Of a stretch of 64,000 nucleotides of DNA, positions 53,730 to 64,000 are shown piece after piece. The notes below the pieces were generated by a model. The model made no database searches. It had not been told where the DNA came from and worked only from the letters and a program-made list of their open reading frames with translations. Positions within the stretch are counted from its first letter, which is position 1, and each line of letters starts with the position of its first letter. The position numbers and the translations under genes were made by a program. Source of the DNA: an uncultured Steroidobacter sp. (GTDB lineage: Bacteria; Pseudomonadota; Gammaproteobacteria; Steroidobacterales; Steroidobacteraceae); contig NZ_CALFXI010000027.1 in NCBI RefSeq assembly GCF_937958065.1, forward strand, positions 1 to 64,000. The letters run 5' to 3'.

Positions 53730-55874
53730 TCAGTAATACTTGCGTCGTTCACGCGCCATGGAGCGCATCGTCGGCGTGACTCGATATTGCGGCCCGAGGG
53801 CAGCGTAACGCTCCGACAGCTCGATCACTCGATCCAGCCCGAGCCAGTCGGCGTACTTGAGCGCTCCCCCAAGGTACGAAGGTAAACCCACGCCGAGCAC
53901 CAGCGCCATATCCAGTTCGGCGGCGCTGGCCACCACGCCTTCCTCCAGGCACCGGGCCGCCTCGAGGATCAGCGGCAGCATCATGCGATCGACGATATCC
54001 GCGTCGCTGAAGGATTGCGGGCCCTGGATCTGTACGTCCTGCAACAGGACGCGAGCCACCGGATCCGGGTGCTTCACGGGCTTGCCGGTCGAGCTGGTCT
54101 CGTATCGATAGAAGCCCAGGCCGTTCTTCTGACCCAGGCGCCCATGCGCAACCATGAGCTGCAACGGATCTTTCCAGGTTCGGCGCAACCGTTCGGGAAA
54201 CCCCGCGCAGATGATCTCGCCGACATGCACGCCGGTGTCCATGCCGACCACATCGTTCAGATAGGCCGGTCCCATGGGCCAGCCGAACGCCTCCATGGCC
54301 GAGTCGATCTGCTCGTAGTCGGCGCCGTCGGCAAGCAACCGTCCAAAGGCCTGCATGTAGGGCGTGAGGATCCGGTTGACCAGAAAGCCCGGTCCATCGC
54401 GCACCACGATCGGCGTCTTGCCCATCGAGAGCGCATAACTCACCACCGTGCCAATCGCGGCGTCGCTGGTCCGGGCGCCGCGAATGACTTCGACCAGGGG
54501 CATCATCGGCACCGGATTGAAGAAATGCATGCCGACGAAATTTTCCGGCCGTGCCAGCGGCGCGGCGAGATCGTCGATGCGCAGACTCGACGTGTTGGAC
54601 GCTATCACCGCGTCCGGCCGGATGCTCTGCTCCACCTCTTGCAGCACCCGGTGCTTGATCTGCAGATTCTCGATCACCGCTTCGACGACCACGCCCGCAG
54701 TGTCGAAATCCCGATAGCTCAATTGCGGCACGATGGACGCGAGCACGCCGTCCGCCTGAGCTTGTGCGAGTCGGCCAGCGGTCACTTGTTTGTTGAGCAG
54801 CTTGCGTGCCTCGCCGATGCCGAGATCGAGCTGGCCTTGTGCGATGTCCTTCATCACGACAGGAATGCCGCGGCTGGCGCTGGTGAAGGCGATGCCACCG
54901 CCCATGATGCCCGCGCCCACGACTGCCGCTCGTTGAGGTCGACGGCCGCTGTTCGCGTGACGTTTAGCTGCCTTCTTTACCTGCTGCTCACTTAAAAAGA
55001 TCTGCACCAACGAGCCCGCCGCCTGGGTCTTCGCGATCCTGGCGAATGCAGCGGCTTCGGCGGCGAGCGCGGCATCTCTGTCCAGCGTCAGGCACTCGTG
55101 CAGCAGGTCCAGGGCAGCTTGTGCGGCCGGTTGATGTTTGGGCACGCGCGCGACGAGTGTTCGCCTGGCCTCCGCGAACACTGCAGCTATGTCAGTGCCT
55201 GCGGTATTCACGGGCCCAAGCCTGGCGGACCGACGCGCGCGCCAATCGAGCTCGCCTCGGACCGCTTGATTCAGAACTTCCAATGACGTGCCGCGCAGAG
55301 AGTCAGGTGATGCCACGAAGTCGACGACGCCCGCCTTCTCCGCCGCAGGCGCTTTCGACGGCTCGCCACCCACGATCCAGCGAATCGCGACTTCGATGCC
55401 GGCCACCCGGGGCAGACGAACCGTGCCGCCGAACCCAGGAAACAAGCCGAGTTTCACTTCCGGCAGCCCGACCTGAGCGTCCTGCGCCATCACTCGATAA
55501 TCGGCCGCGAGCGCGGCCTCCAGCCCGCCACCGAGCGCGAAGCCGTTGATGGCAACGACCACGGGCACCGGCAGTGCTTCCAACGCATGAAACACGCGAT
55601 TCGAGGCCATGTTGCTCGACATGACCTCCTGCTGCGGTTTGCTGAACAGTGCGCCGAAACTGCCGATGTCGGCGCCGACGATGAATGACTGCTTGGCGCT
55701 GGTGATCAACACGCCGCGCAGTCCTTCGTGCGCACCGATCGCTGTGATCGCCTGCTGCAACTCACTGACGGTGCGCCTGTCGAACTTGTTGATCGCGTCC
55801 TCGCTGCGATCGAAACACAGCTCGACCAGGCCGTCCTCGAGCGCACTGACCCGAATCGACTCGCCCTGAAACAT
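53730..55874 (-). CDS. FadB/FadJ-type enoyl-CoA hydratase / 3-hydroxyacyl-CoA dehydrogenase fusion
   Basis: 714 residues from ATG 55874, with GGAG about 12 bases upstream; earlier codons in frame are not protein-like. The crotonase half shows SFIVGADIGSFGALF and ALGGGLEAALAADYRVMA, with both catalytic acids expected in GLPEVKLGLFPGFGGT. The dehydrogenase half has GAGIMGGGIAF, FVGMHFFNPVPMMPLVEVI, and a second C-terminal helical domain. One chain thus carries out two beta-oxidation steps. It follows the nitronate-monooxygenase-like gene after 29 bases. Confidence 0.93.
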   Translation of the reverse strand: MFQGESIRVSALEDGLVELCFDRSEDAINKFDRRTVSELQQAITAIGAHEGLRGVLITSAKQSFIVGADIGSFGALFSKPQQEVMSSNMASNRVFHALEALPVPVVVAINGFALGGGLEAALAADYRVMAQDAQVGLPEVKLGLFPGFGGTVRLPRVAGIEVAIRWIVGGEPSKAPAAEKAGVVDFVASPDSLRGTSLEVLNQAVRGELDWRARRSARLGPVNTAGTDIAAVFAEARRTLVARVPKHQPAAQAALDLLHECLTLDRDAALAAEAAAFARIAKTQAAGSLVQIFLSEQQVKKAAKRHANSGRRPQRAAVVGAGIMGGGIAFTSASRGIPVVMKDIAQGQLDLGIGEARKLLNKQVTAGRLAQAQADGVLASIVPQLSYRDFDTAGVVVEAVIENLQIKHRVLQEVEQSIRPDAVIASNTSSLRIDDLAAPLARPENFVGMHFFNPVPMMPLVEVIRGARTSDAAIGTVVSYALSMGKTPIVVRDGPGFLVNRILTPYMQAFGRLLADGADYEQIDSAMEAFGWPMGPAYLNDVVGMDTGVHVGEIICAGFPERLRRTWKDPLQLMVAHGRLGQKNGLGFYRYETSSTGKPVKHPDPVARVLLQDVQIQGPQSFSDADIVDRMMLPLILEAARCLEEGVVASAAELDMALVLGVGLPSYLGGALKYADWLGLDRVIELSERYAALGPQYRVTPTMRSMARERRKYY

Positions 55875-55903
55875 TGGAATCCGCTCTCCTCGCGTTCGCC
55901 CGC

Positions 55904-56905
55904 TCAATGAAAACAAGCTGTGACGTGCCGCAGCCGCTCGCGGCATTCGCTCACCATGCGCTCGATGAGCTCGGCGCACGTCGGCACATCGTCGATCAAG
56001 CCGACCACCTGGCCGGCCGCAATCACACCGCCATCGGGATTGCCATCGAGCAGCGCTTCGCGCCCGCGTTGACCCGCGACCAGATGGCGGATGTCGTCGA
56101 ACTGGCAACCCTTCGCTTCGGCCGCGACCACTGCTTCCGAGATCGAATTTCTGAGCACGCGAGCGGTGTTGTGCATGGTGCGGAAAATGAGGCGAGTGTC
56201 TCGCTCGCTGGCCGCGACCAGTGCCTGTTTGATGTTGTCGTGTATTGGGGCTTCTCGGGTGGCACAGAAGCGAGTGCCCATGTTCACGCCATCAGCACCC
56301 AGCGTGAGCGCGGCGGCCATGCCTCGCCCGTCGCCGATACCGCCCGATGCGATGATCGGCACCGACAGCCGGCGCGCCGCAGCGGGAATGAGCACCATGC
56401 CGCCAACGTCATCGTCACCCGGATGGCCGGCGCACTCGAACCCGTCGATGGAAATGGCATCGGCACCGTGCTTCTGTGCCGACAATGCATGTCGCAACGA
56501 CACGCATTTGTGAATGACTTTGAGTCCCGCCGCCTTGGCGGTCGCGATGAACTCCGGCGGCACCTTGCCCGCCGTTTCGATGGCCGTGACCCTGGCTCGC
56601 ACGATCGTCTCCAGATAGCGCTCGTACGGCGGTGGGTTGATGGTCGGCAGCATGGTGAGATTCACGCCGAACGGCCGATCGGTCAGCGTTCGACACCGGC
56701 CGATTTCTTCCCAAAGTGCTTCCGGCGTCGGCTGGGTCAGCGCCGTGATGATGCCGAAGCCGCCGCCATTCGAAACGGCGGCGGCGAGCTGCGCAGTGCC
56801 GACCCACATCATCCCGCCCTGGACGATGGGATAGGTGCTGCCCAGCATGTCTGTGATGCGCGTGCGCAGAGGATCCCCCGGTTCATCATGTTTCGGTGAA
56901 GTCAA
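55904..56905 (-). CDS. Nitronate monooxygenase-like (NPD/FabK-type) flavoprotein
   Basis: About 333 residues from a TTG at 56905, or 314 from ATG 56848; the TTG is chosen only because homologues begin a little before the MLGSTYPIVQGGM motif. The TIM-barrel FMN fold shows WVGTAQLAAAVSNGGGFGII, GVNLTML, a possible catalytic His in FECAGHPGDDDVGG, and IIASGGIGDGRGMAAAL. Family members oxidise alkyl nitronates or reduce enoyl groups; the exact reaction here is open. It heads the beta-oxidation operon and has a regulon box just upstream. Confidence 0.85.
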   Translation of the reverse strand: MTSPKHDEPGDPLRTRITDMLGSTYPIVQGGMMWVGTAQLAAAVSNGGGFGIITALTQPTPEALWEEIGRCRTLTDRPFGVNLTMLPTINPPPYERYLETIVRARVTAIETAGKVPPEFIATAKAAGLKVIHKCVSLRHALSAQKHGADAISIDGFECAGHPGDDDVGGMVLIPAAARRLSVPIIASGGIGDGRGMAAALTLGADGVNMGTRFCATREAPIHDNIKQALVAASERDTRLIFRTMHNTARVLRNSISEAVVAAEAKGCQFDDIRHLVAGQRGREALLDGNPDGGVIAAGQVVGLIDDVPTCAELIERMVSECRERLRHVTACFH

Positions 56906-56932
56906 GCTAGGGGTCCGGGGGAGGAGCACGCC

Positions 56933-56949
56933 TCGTCGGTTCTGACGAT
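56933..56949 (-). promoter_or_regulatory. Regulon box, copy 3 (beta-oxidation operon; divergent thiolase-like gene)
   Basis: TCGTCGGTTCTGACGAT on the plus strand, 27 bases before the TTG of the leftward operon and 50 bases before the divergent thiolase-like ATG at 57000. It is one mismatch from copy 1 and could serve both directions. Confidence 0.75.
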
Positions 56950-56999
56950 TTTCGGCGTCAGGCCGCCGTGCACGATGGACCGCACAGCAAGGCTCGAGC

Positions 57000-58568
57000 A
57001 TGGCAATCGTTTCACCGCATCGAATTCCCGTCATCGTCGGCGTTGCCGACGTCATCGACCGGCCAGCAGATCTGGCGCAAGCTCGCGAGCCCGCGACATT
57101 GATGGTCGATGCGCTGCTGAACGCGTTCCAGGACGCGGCCGGTTCGGCGGCTCGATCGCTCCTCACTACGCTGGATTCGCTCGACATCGTCGCCGAGCAC
57201 TCGTGGCCATATGCGGAACCATGCGACGCGGTCTGCGCACGCCTCGGTCACGTACCGAAGCGTTGCGTCTACGGTGCTGCTGGCGGCGAATCTCCAGTTC
57301 GTTTCATTCACGAAGCAGCATTGCGGATCGCCGCCGGTGACAGCGTCGTCGCTGCCGTCGTCGGCGCGGAGTCCCAATACTCCGTCGCCACTGCAAGCAA
57401 ACAATCGATGCAGCTGCCCTGGTCACCGCGCGGGTCGAATACGGGCCTGCTACGCGGGAAGGATTTGTGCCATCCCATCGCGATCAGTCATGGAATGACT
57501 CAGCCGGTCCACGTTTATCCGCTGTACGAAAACGCCGCGACAGCTGCGTGGGGACAGACACCCGGCGAGGCGATGCGCGAGTCCGCGGAACTGTGGTCGG
57601 CCTTTTCCCGAGTCGCCGCCGAAACTCCTTGCGCCTGGCTCAAGCAAACCTACTCTGCCGAACAGCTCGCGACACCGTCGTTCGAGAATCGCCCGGTGGC
57701 CTGGCCATACACCAAGCACATGGTCGCGAATCCGTTCGTGAATCAGGGCGCGGCGGTCGTTCTAACGTCGTTGGCTAAAGCGCGCGAGCTGGGAATTCCA
57801 GACGAACGCTGCGTGTTCATTCACGCCGGTGCACGCGCCGCGGAGCCAAGAGATTATTTACAGCGCGACCAGTATCAACGTTCGTACGCGCAAGAAGCCG
57901 TGTTGGAAACGATGCGCGAGGCCGAAGACCGCCTGCATTCTGGGACAGCAGGCTCGGTGGGCGGATGCGAGGCGAGGACAGCAAGTCCATTCGACGTGGT
58001 CGAGTTGTACAGCTGCTTTCCCATCGTGCCGAAGATGGCGCGACGAGCACTCGGCTTGCCGGCAGGCGCGCAACTGACTGCGATCGGCGGGCTGAGCTTC
58101 TTCGGCGCGCCGCTCAACAACTACATGACGCATGCAGCCGCCGGCCTGGTGCGCGCGCTCCGAAGCCAGCCCAACAAACGCGCCCTGCTTTACGGACAAG
58201 GCGAATTCGTCACCAAGCATCATGCGCTGCTGCTCGGCTCAACGCCCCCGGCGCATGATGTATCGAACAGCGATGGTGACGTGCAGTCGCGCGCCGACCG
58301 GCTGCGACGCCCAGTGCCGGAGCTGATCGACGATTTCAGCGGCCCCGCCGCGTTGGAAACATTCACCGTCATTTGCGGACGCAATGGCGACCCGGACTTT
58401 GGCACGGTGCTCGCCCGTACCGCCGAGGGTCGCCGGCTGATGGCGCGCGTCGCCCCGAGCGACAGTTCGTCGCTGCAAGTGTTGACCAGCCTGTCGACAA
58501 CTCCCGTCGGCCGCGTCGGTCACGTGAGCCGCGGCAGAGACAACCTTCTTCACTGGACCGTGACATGA
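57000..58568 (+). CDS. Thiolase-like protein without the catalytic cysteine
   Basis: 522 residues. A thiolase fold begins with IPVIVGVADVIDRP, and the position where canonical thiolases have the nucleophilic Cys reads CVYGAAGGESPV, with Gly/Ala/Glu/Ser instead. A C-terminal domain of about 100 residues ends with GTVLARTAEGRRLMARV, the additional domain seen in type-1 thiolase-like proteins. It may bind acyl-CoA or act with an OB-fold partner instead of thiolysing. It is divergent from the beta-oxidation operon and shares the box at 56933-56949. Confidence 0.85.
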   Translation: MAIVSPHRIPVIVGVADVIDRPADLAQAREPATLMVDALLNAFQDAAGSAARSLLTTLDSLDIVAEHSWPYAEPCDAVCARLGHVPKRCVYGAAGGESPVRFIHEAALRIAAGDSVVAAVVGAESQYSVATASKQSMQLPWSPRGSNTGLLRGKDLCHPIAISHGMTQPVHVYPLYENAATAAWGQTPGEAMRESAELWSAFSRVAAETPCAWLKQTYSAEQLATPSFENRPVAWPYTKHMVANPFVNQGAAVVLTSLAKARELGIPDERCVFIHAGARAAEPRDYLQRDQYQRSYAQEAVLETMREAEDRLHSGTAGSVGGCEARTASPFDVVELYSCFPIVPKMARRALGLPAGAQLTAIGGLSFFGAPLNNYMTHAAAGLVRALRSQPNKRALLYGQGEFVTKHHALLLGSTPPAHDVSNSDGDVQSRADRLRRPVPELIDDFSGPAALETFTVICGRNGDPDFGTVLARTAEGRRLMARVAPSDSSSLQVLTSLSTTPVGRVGHVSRGRDNLLHWTVT

Positions 58569-58748
58569 ATGAGCCGGTACTCCTGGACGGTGCCGGAGCA
58601 GCGCAACGCCCCCGGCGTTTCGTTGTCTCTCGACCTTTCACAAACATTGACGTGGCTGCGGGACGATCCATCAGTTCGCGCGGATACACAGCAGGAAGGC
58701 ATTCGAGCCTTCGCCGAGCGGCGGCCGCCCGCATTTCGTGGAGAGTAA
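58565..58748 (+). pseudogene. Internally deleted enoyl-CoA hydratase remnant
   Basis: Two frames overlap here. The first, from ATG 58565, gives MNEPVLLDGAGAA, a typical crotonase start. The second, from ATG 58569, gives SLSLDLSQTLTWLRDDPSVRA, which is the early helix of a crotonase, and then jumps to DTQQEGIRAFAERRPPAFRGE, a typical crotonase C-terminus, before TAA. About 180 residues, including the catalytic loops, are missing. It fits a decayed enoyl-CoA hydratase gene that once joined this operon. The hydratase activity may now be supplied by the FadB-type fusion. Confidence 0.65.
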
Positions 58749-58752
58749 CGCG

Positions 58753-59835
58753 ATGTTGAACGCGGCAGCCGACCCCATGCGCGCCGAGATCGAAACCGTG
58801 CCGCAGTACTGGCCGCGTCTCGCCGAGTATCTGGCGAGACTGGGCATGCAACTGGACCTGGATACTCCGCCCCAACAGTTCGCTGGCGGATTCGCGAACC
58901 TGAACTATCTGATCAACCTCGACGGACAACCGGCCGTGCTGCGCCGACCGCCGAAAGGTCCGTTGCCGGCAGGTGCATACGACATGGCGCGGGAGTTTCA
59001 GATTCTCTCGCGACTGTGGCAAAAATTTCCGCTGGCGCCGCGCGGCCTGCATCTGTGTGAGGACGCCCGCGTCATCGGCGCACCGTTTCAGATCGTCGAA
59101 TATCGAACCGGCGTTTCTCTGCGAGACTCGCTGCCCGCTTCGCTCGCTGGCGACGCGACGGTAGGTGCAGCGCTCGGCAACACGCTCGTCGACATCCTGA
59201 TCGAGTTGCATCGAGTGGATCCGGCGAGCGTCGGGCTGGACACCCTCGGCAAGCCGACCGGCTTTCTGAAGCGCGCCACCGAAGGCTGGATCAAGCGTGC
59301 CAGCGTCGCGGTCGAGGGCTGGGGCACGCCGACGACGCTGCAGCTGATCATCGAGCTTGCGCACTGGCTGCGCGAGAACTGCGTTCCCGACACAAACCAC
59401 GCGCTGCTCCACAACGATTTCAAGCTCGACAACGTGTTGCTCGATCCCGCGAATCTGACTCCGCTTGCCGTCCTGGACTGGGATCAAGGCACGCGCGGCG
59501 ACGGCCTGTTCGATCTGGCGGTGCTACTCAGTTACTGGACTGAGTCTGGCGATCCGCCGGCCATGCACCAGATGGCGCAGATGCCCACGGCAAGCGCCGG
59601 CTTCCCAACACGAGCACAAGTGGCTGAACGCTATGCCTCGGCGCTGGGTCGTGACCTCTCCACCTTCCGCTTCCATCGCGTGCTCGCGCAGATGCGCACC
59701 GCCGTGATCTTCCAGCAATTGCATGTCCGGTGGCGGCGGGGCGAGACTCGCGATTCCCGTTACGAGCGCTTCGGCGAGATCGGCGAAGGACTCTTGCAAT
59801 TCGCGCGCTCCATCGCGCGCGGCGAAGTATTCTGA
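58753..59835 (+). CDS. APH-fold kinase-like protein (ACAD10/11 type)
   Basis: 360 residues from ATG 58753, with GAGAG upstream. The aminoglycoside-phosphotransferase fold is shown by GGFANLNYLINLDG, VLRRPPKG, the catalytic loop LLHNDFKLDNVLL and the metal-binding VLDWDQGTRGDGLFDLAVLLSYW. Homologues linked to acyl-CoA dehydrogenases are thought to phosphorylate hydroxy-acyl-CoA before elimination. It lies 4 bases after the crotonase remnant, in the thiolase-like gene's transcript, which fits a lipid-catabolic role rather than drug resistance. Confidence 0.88.
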   Translation: MLNAAADPMRAEIETVPQYWPRLAEYLARLGMQLDLDTPPQQFAGGFANLNYLINLDGQPAVLRRPPKGPLPAGAYDMAREFQILSRLWQKFPLAPRGLHLCEDARVIGAPFQIVEYRTGVSLRDSLPASLAGDATVGAALGNTLVDILIELHRVDPASVGLDTLGKPTGFLKRATEGWIKRASVAVEGWGTPTTLQLIIELAHWLRENCVPDTNHALLHNDFKLDNVLLDPANLTPLAVLDWDQGTRGDGLFDLAVLLSYWTESGDPPAMHQMAQMPTASAGFPTRAQVAERYASALGRDLSTFRFHRVLAQMRTAVIFQQLHVRWRRGETRDSRYERFGEIGEGLLQFARSIARGEVF

Positions 59836-59850
59836 ACCCGCCAAATAGAA

Positions 59851-59891
59851 ACGCCGCGTAACCGACCTTCGACAGATCGATTACGCGGCGT
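59851..59891. terminator. Convergent terminator hairpin
   Basis: ACGCCGCGTAA (59851-59861) and TTACGCGGCGT (59881-59891) form a perfect 11-bp stem with a 19-base loop, between the APH-type gene and the convergent rubber oxygenase gene. Confidence 0.7.
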
Positions 59892-59901
59892 GCAGCCGAC
59901 G

Positions 59902-61938
<2,037 letters not shown>

Positions 61939-61944
61939 GATTCC

Positions 61945-61979
61945 CCCTGTACGGCCCAGCGAATGAGTTCTGTACAGGG
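61945..61979 (-). promoter_or_regulatory. Inverted repeat covering the roxA-like ribosome site
   Basis: CCCTGTAC (61945-61952) and GTACAGGG (61972-61979) are perfect 8-base arms in the leader of the rubber oxygenase gene. On the mRNA the 3' arm includes part of the AGGGGGA ribosome site, so the hairpin could hide it. It may also be an operator. Confidence 0.5.
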
Positions 61980-62009
61980 TGAATCTAACGACGCGACCGG
62001 CATGCGGCT

Positions 62010-62026
62010 TCGTCGGAAGGGACGAT
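62010..62026 (-). promoter_or_regulatory. Regulon box, copy 4 (rubber oxygenase gene)
   Basis: TCGTCGGAAGGGACGAT on the plus strand, 72 bases upstream of the rubber oxygenase start. It keeps both TCGTC and GACGA arms and differs from the other copies only in the spacer. Confidence 0.7.
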
Positions 62027-62053
62027 TTCGAGGCTGATTTGCAGCGCGCGCCG

Positions 62054-63031
62054 TCAGCCGAGCGTCAGCGCCTGCAACCGCGGGAAAGCTTTGCAACCCA
62101 TTGCGAAGTAGGTCACGTCACGCTCCGTGCCGATCGCGTGATAGCCCAGATGATCGGCGGCGGCGAGCGTCGAGGCACTGCCGGCGAACGGGTCATAGAC
62201 GATGCCGATGCCGAGCGGCAATGCGGCGCGCACGATCTGACGCAGGAAACGTTGCGGTTTGAGTGAGGGATGAGGCGCGATCTCTCGTTCGACACCCCGC
62301 GTCGGCGAACAAGCGATGACATCCTTGAATGGTTCCTCGCCCGAAATGCGCCGCAGCCCGCCCGTACCCCACCGGCGCAGATTGTCTGCGGCAGTGCCTT
62401 GGAATGGCTTCCTGAACAAGCCCCAGGGCTCCCAGCACGAGCGAGCCATCATCGAGACATCGGGAAATTCTTTTTCAGCACCCTTCGGACGATCGCCGCC
62501 GCGCAACGTTTGCACGAGACGAATGACTTCGCCGCGCTTCTCGAAGCCGGCGCGCTGGAATGCATGAAACGTCATCGTGGACAGCAAGGGGTTGGACGCG
62601 AGGAACACGTGGCCACCCGGCACCAGCGCGCGGTTGAGCCCGTAGGCCAACGCACCGAAGAAGTTATAAAGAGCGCTCACTTCGTCCTGCGACAGGACGG
62701 TAAAGCGCGGCAGCGGGCTGCGCTTGGCGCCATCGAAGGAAGGAGGAATGCGCCACACGCCGCCGCGACCGGCTCGCAGCTTGCGATGATTCTTCTCTTC
62801 GAACTCGACCATGCCGTAAGGCGGATCGGTGACGACGGCGTGGATGGAATTCTCGGGCAGCTCGGCGAGCCATTGAATGGCATCTCCCAACACCCCGGTC
62901 GCGCGCTCGGAGAGGTGCTCGCGGCGCTGCTCGCCATGCTCTCGCACCCGGTGCCAGAGCTCCGTTTGACGATCGACCAGCGCGGCACGCCAGGACTTCG
63001 TACGGGTGGCGCCGGAGACGATTGTTTTCAT
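62054..63031 (-). CDS. Orphan DNA methyltransferase (N4/N6, DPPY type)
   Basis: About 325 residues from ATG 63031 (63058 also possible). The catalytic motif TDPPYGMVEF (68-77) comes early, and the SAM-binding motif VYDPFAGSASTLAAADHLGYHAIGTERD is near the C-terminus, which is the beta-class order of amino-methyltransferases. No restriction endonuclease gene adjoins it, so it is an orphan enzyme, perhaps with a regulatory role. It reads leftward, and its end is 28 bases from the regulon box at 62010. Confidence 0.88.
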   Translation of the reverse strand: MKTIVSGATRTKSWRAALVDRQTELWHRVREHGEQRREHLSERATGVLGDAIQWLAELPENSIHAVVTDPPYGMVEFEEKNHRKLRAGRGGVWRIPPSFDGAKRSPLPRFTVLSQDEVSALYNFFGALAYGLNRALVPGGHVFLASNPLLSTMTFHAFQRAGFEKRGEVIRLVQTLRGGDRPKGAEKEFPDVSMMARSCWEPWGLFRKPFQGTAADNLRRWGTGGLRRISGEEPFKDVIACSPTRGVEREIAPHPSLKPQRFLRQIVRAALPLGIGIVYDPFAGSASTLAAADHLGYHAIGTERDVTYFAMGCKAFPRLQALTLG

Positions 63032-63239
63032 GAGCTGCGATTCTGATTCAATCGGCATGGCAAGCCAAGACACCCGAACTCCGTTCAGGCAATCCCTGAA
63101 CCCCGGCACAGACGGCGACTCAATGTGCGTTTTGCGAGCCACTTCACTCAAGAACTGGCCCTCCCGACTCGATGACTACATATCCGCCCTGCCGCCGGAG
63201 CGGCGGCCATTCAGGGCGATTCGAAGTTCGAGATGTGTT

Positions 63240-64000
63240 GTGACGACTGGCATCGACACTGACCCTTGGCGCACCAAGTACTACGACAGCCTGGGCCGGC
63301 TGGAAGAGCGGCAATTGCAGTTTCAGGCCATGGAAGCGGCGCTCAAGCGGCTGGTGGGCCGCCTGTGTACGGCTGCGCTCGGCCTGGCGCCGCCACTGGA
63401 TGAGCAGCTCAGAAAACTGCAGTCCGTCATCCGTCGCGAAACCACGGCAGCAGAGCTCGAGCAGCTCACCCCAGCGCTGACCGAGGCGATCGGAGCACTC
63501 GATCACCCGTTGCCGCCGCCGGTAACGGCCGCACCCGAGTCGTCGCGGGCAGCGATCGTGAGCGATCAGCGACTGCGGTCCATTCTCGCCGCCCTGCTGG
63601 TCGAGCTACGTCGCGACACCGAGCTGGTCGAGCAGGCAGATGCGCTGGATGCGCGCCTGTCCTCGGCGCTCACCGACCAGCAGCTGCCCGAAGTGCTCGG
63701 CGCCTTGGCCGATCTGGTCGGCAAGCGCATTCAGCACATCGAGCGCGCCAGGAACGAAATCGAAAGCCTGCTCGGCCACATGATGGGCAAGCTGGACGAG
63801 ATCGGCCAGTTCGTCGCCGAGCAGCACCGCAACCAGGCGCAGTCGCAGGCCAGCAGCGATACCTTGAATACGCAGCTGGTCGGCGAGATCAAGGCGATGG
63901 GCGAGAACGTCGAGAGCGCGCGGGACCTGCAGCAGATCCGTCATCAGGTGCGCAGCCGCATCGATGCGATCGACAAGTATCTGCAGGAATTCCGGCAGCG
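63240..64000 (+). CDS. Probable diguanylate-cyclase N-terminal region (runs off right edge)
   Basis: 253 codons are visible from a GTG at 63240, chosen because the conserved N-terminal pattern (DPWRTKYYDSLGRLEERQLQFQ) starts just after it. The sequence is nearly all alpha-helix, with heptad-rich stretches such as ELVEQADALDARLSSAL and RNEIESLLGHMMGKLDEIGQFVAEQ. This opening is typical of proteins that end in a GGDEF domain, but that domain is outside the window, so the call is by resemblance. It is divergent from the methyltransferase gene. Confidence 0.6.
   Translation, partial: MTTGIDTDPWRTKYYDSLGRLEERQLQFQAMEAALKRLVGRLCTAALGLAPPLDEQLRKLQSVIRRETTAAELEQLTPALTEAIGALDHPLPPPVTAAPESSRAAIVSDQRLRSILAALLVELRRDTELVEQADALDARLSSALTDQQLPEVLGALADLVGKRIQHIERARNEIESLLGHMMGKLDEIGQFVAEQHRNQAQSQASSDTLNTQLVGEIKAMGENVESARDLQQIRHQVRSRIDAIDKYLQEFRQ

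Overview
The window is about 64 kb of high-GC proteobacterial DNA. The gene families point to a soil gammaproteobacterium of the Steroidobacter/Xanthomonas-relative type: TonB-dependent receptor, chemotaxis genes, many CoA-dependent lipid-catabolic enzymes and a RoxA-like diheme rubber oxygenase. That host assignment is inference. No rRNA, tRNA, CRISPR array or transposase was recognised.

Region 1 (1 to about 8,625) is a lower-GC accessory island that reads as an integrative mobilizable element. It holds the N-terminal part of a large serine recombinase running off the left edge, an XRE/NYN pair, a ribbon-helix-helix protein, a relaxase and MobC-type accessory protein, and an oriT with an IncP-like nick sequence. 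It has no type IV secretion genes. Its leading region carries a two-gene Hachiman anti-phage system (hamA, hamB). The right edge is marked by the C-terminal remnant of a second serine recombinase.

Region 2 (about 9,200 to 21,460) is an unclassified biosynthesis and export locus. It has a MacB-like ABC transporter with two FtsX-type permeases, a free-standing peptidyl carrier protein, an ABCB-type exporter, a sulfotransferase-like protein, an FrhB-like iron-sulfur protein, a GNAT-like protein, a SPASM-type radical SAM enzyme, a glycosyltransferase, a PhyH-type dioxygenase and an SDR. No NRPS adenylation domain or RiPP precursor was found.

Region 3 (about 22,100 to 38,750) is ordinary chromosomal content: YncE-like propeller protein, a broken outer-membrane-type gene, group III truncated haemoglobin, FAD monooxygenase with divergent MarR, DUF2490 protein, DMT exporters with a MocR regulator, a kelch-like lipoprotein, an MCP-CheW pair, an ABC-F protein and a YciI-like protein.

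Region 4 (38,819 to 61,938) is the most striking part. A TonB receptor, alcohol dehydrogenase, HSD10-like SDR and aldehyde dehydrogenase form one operon. A nitronate monooxygenase-like protein, FadB-type fusion, acyl-CoA dehydrogenase, AMP-forming ligase and ADP-forming-type acyl-CoA synthetase form another. With them are a thiolase, a thiolase-like protein, an APH-type kinase-like protein, a MalT-type LuxR regulator and a RoxA-like rubber oxygenase. Four copies of a 17-bp partly palindromic box (consensus TCGTCGGWWCTGACGAT) lie upstream of the TonB receptor, the thiolase, the beta-oxidation operon and the rubber oxygenase, always in the same orientation relative to the gene. I infer one regulon for cleaving polyisoprene (or a similar terpenoid) outside the cytoplasm, importing the oxo-aldehyde products and degrading them by beta-oxidation.

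The right end has an orphan DNA methyltransferase and the start of a protein that resembles the N-terminus of diguanylate cyclases, cut by the window edge.
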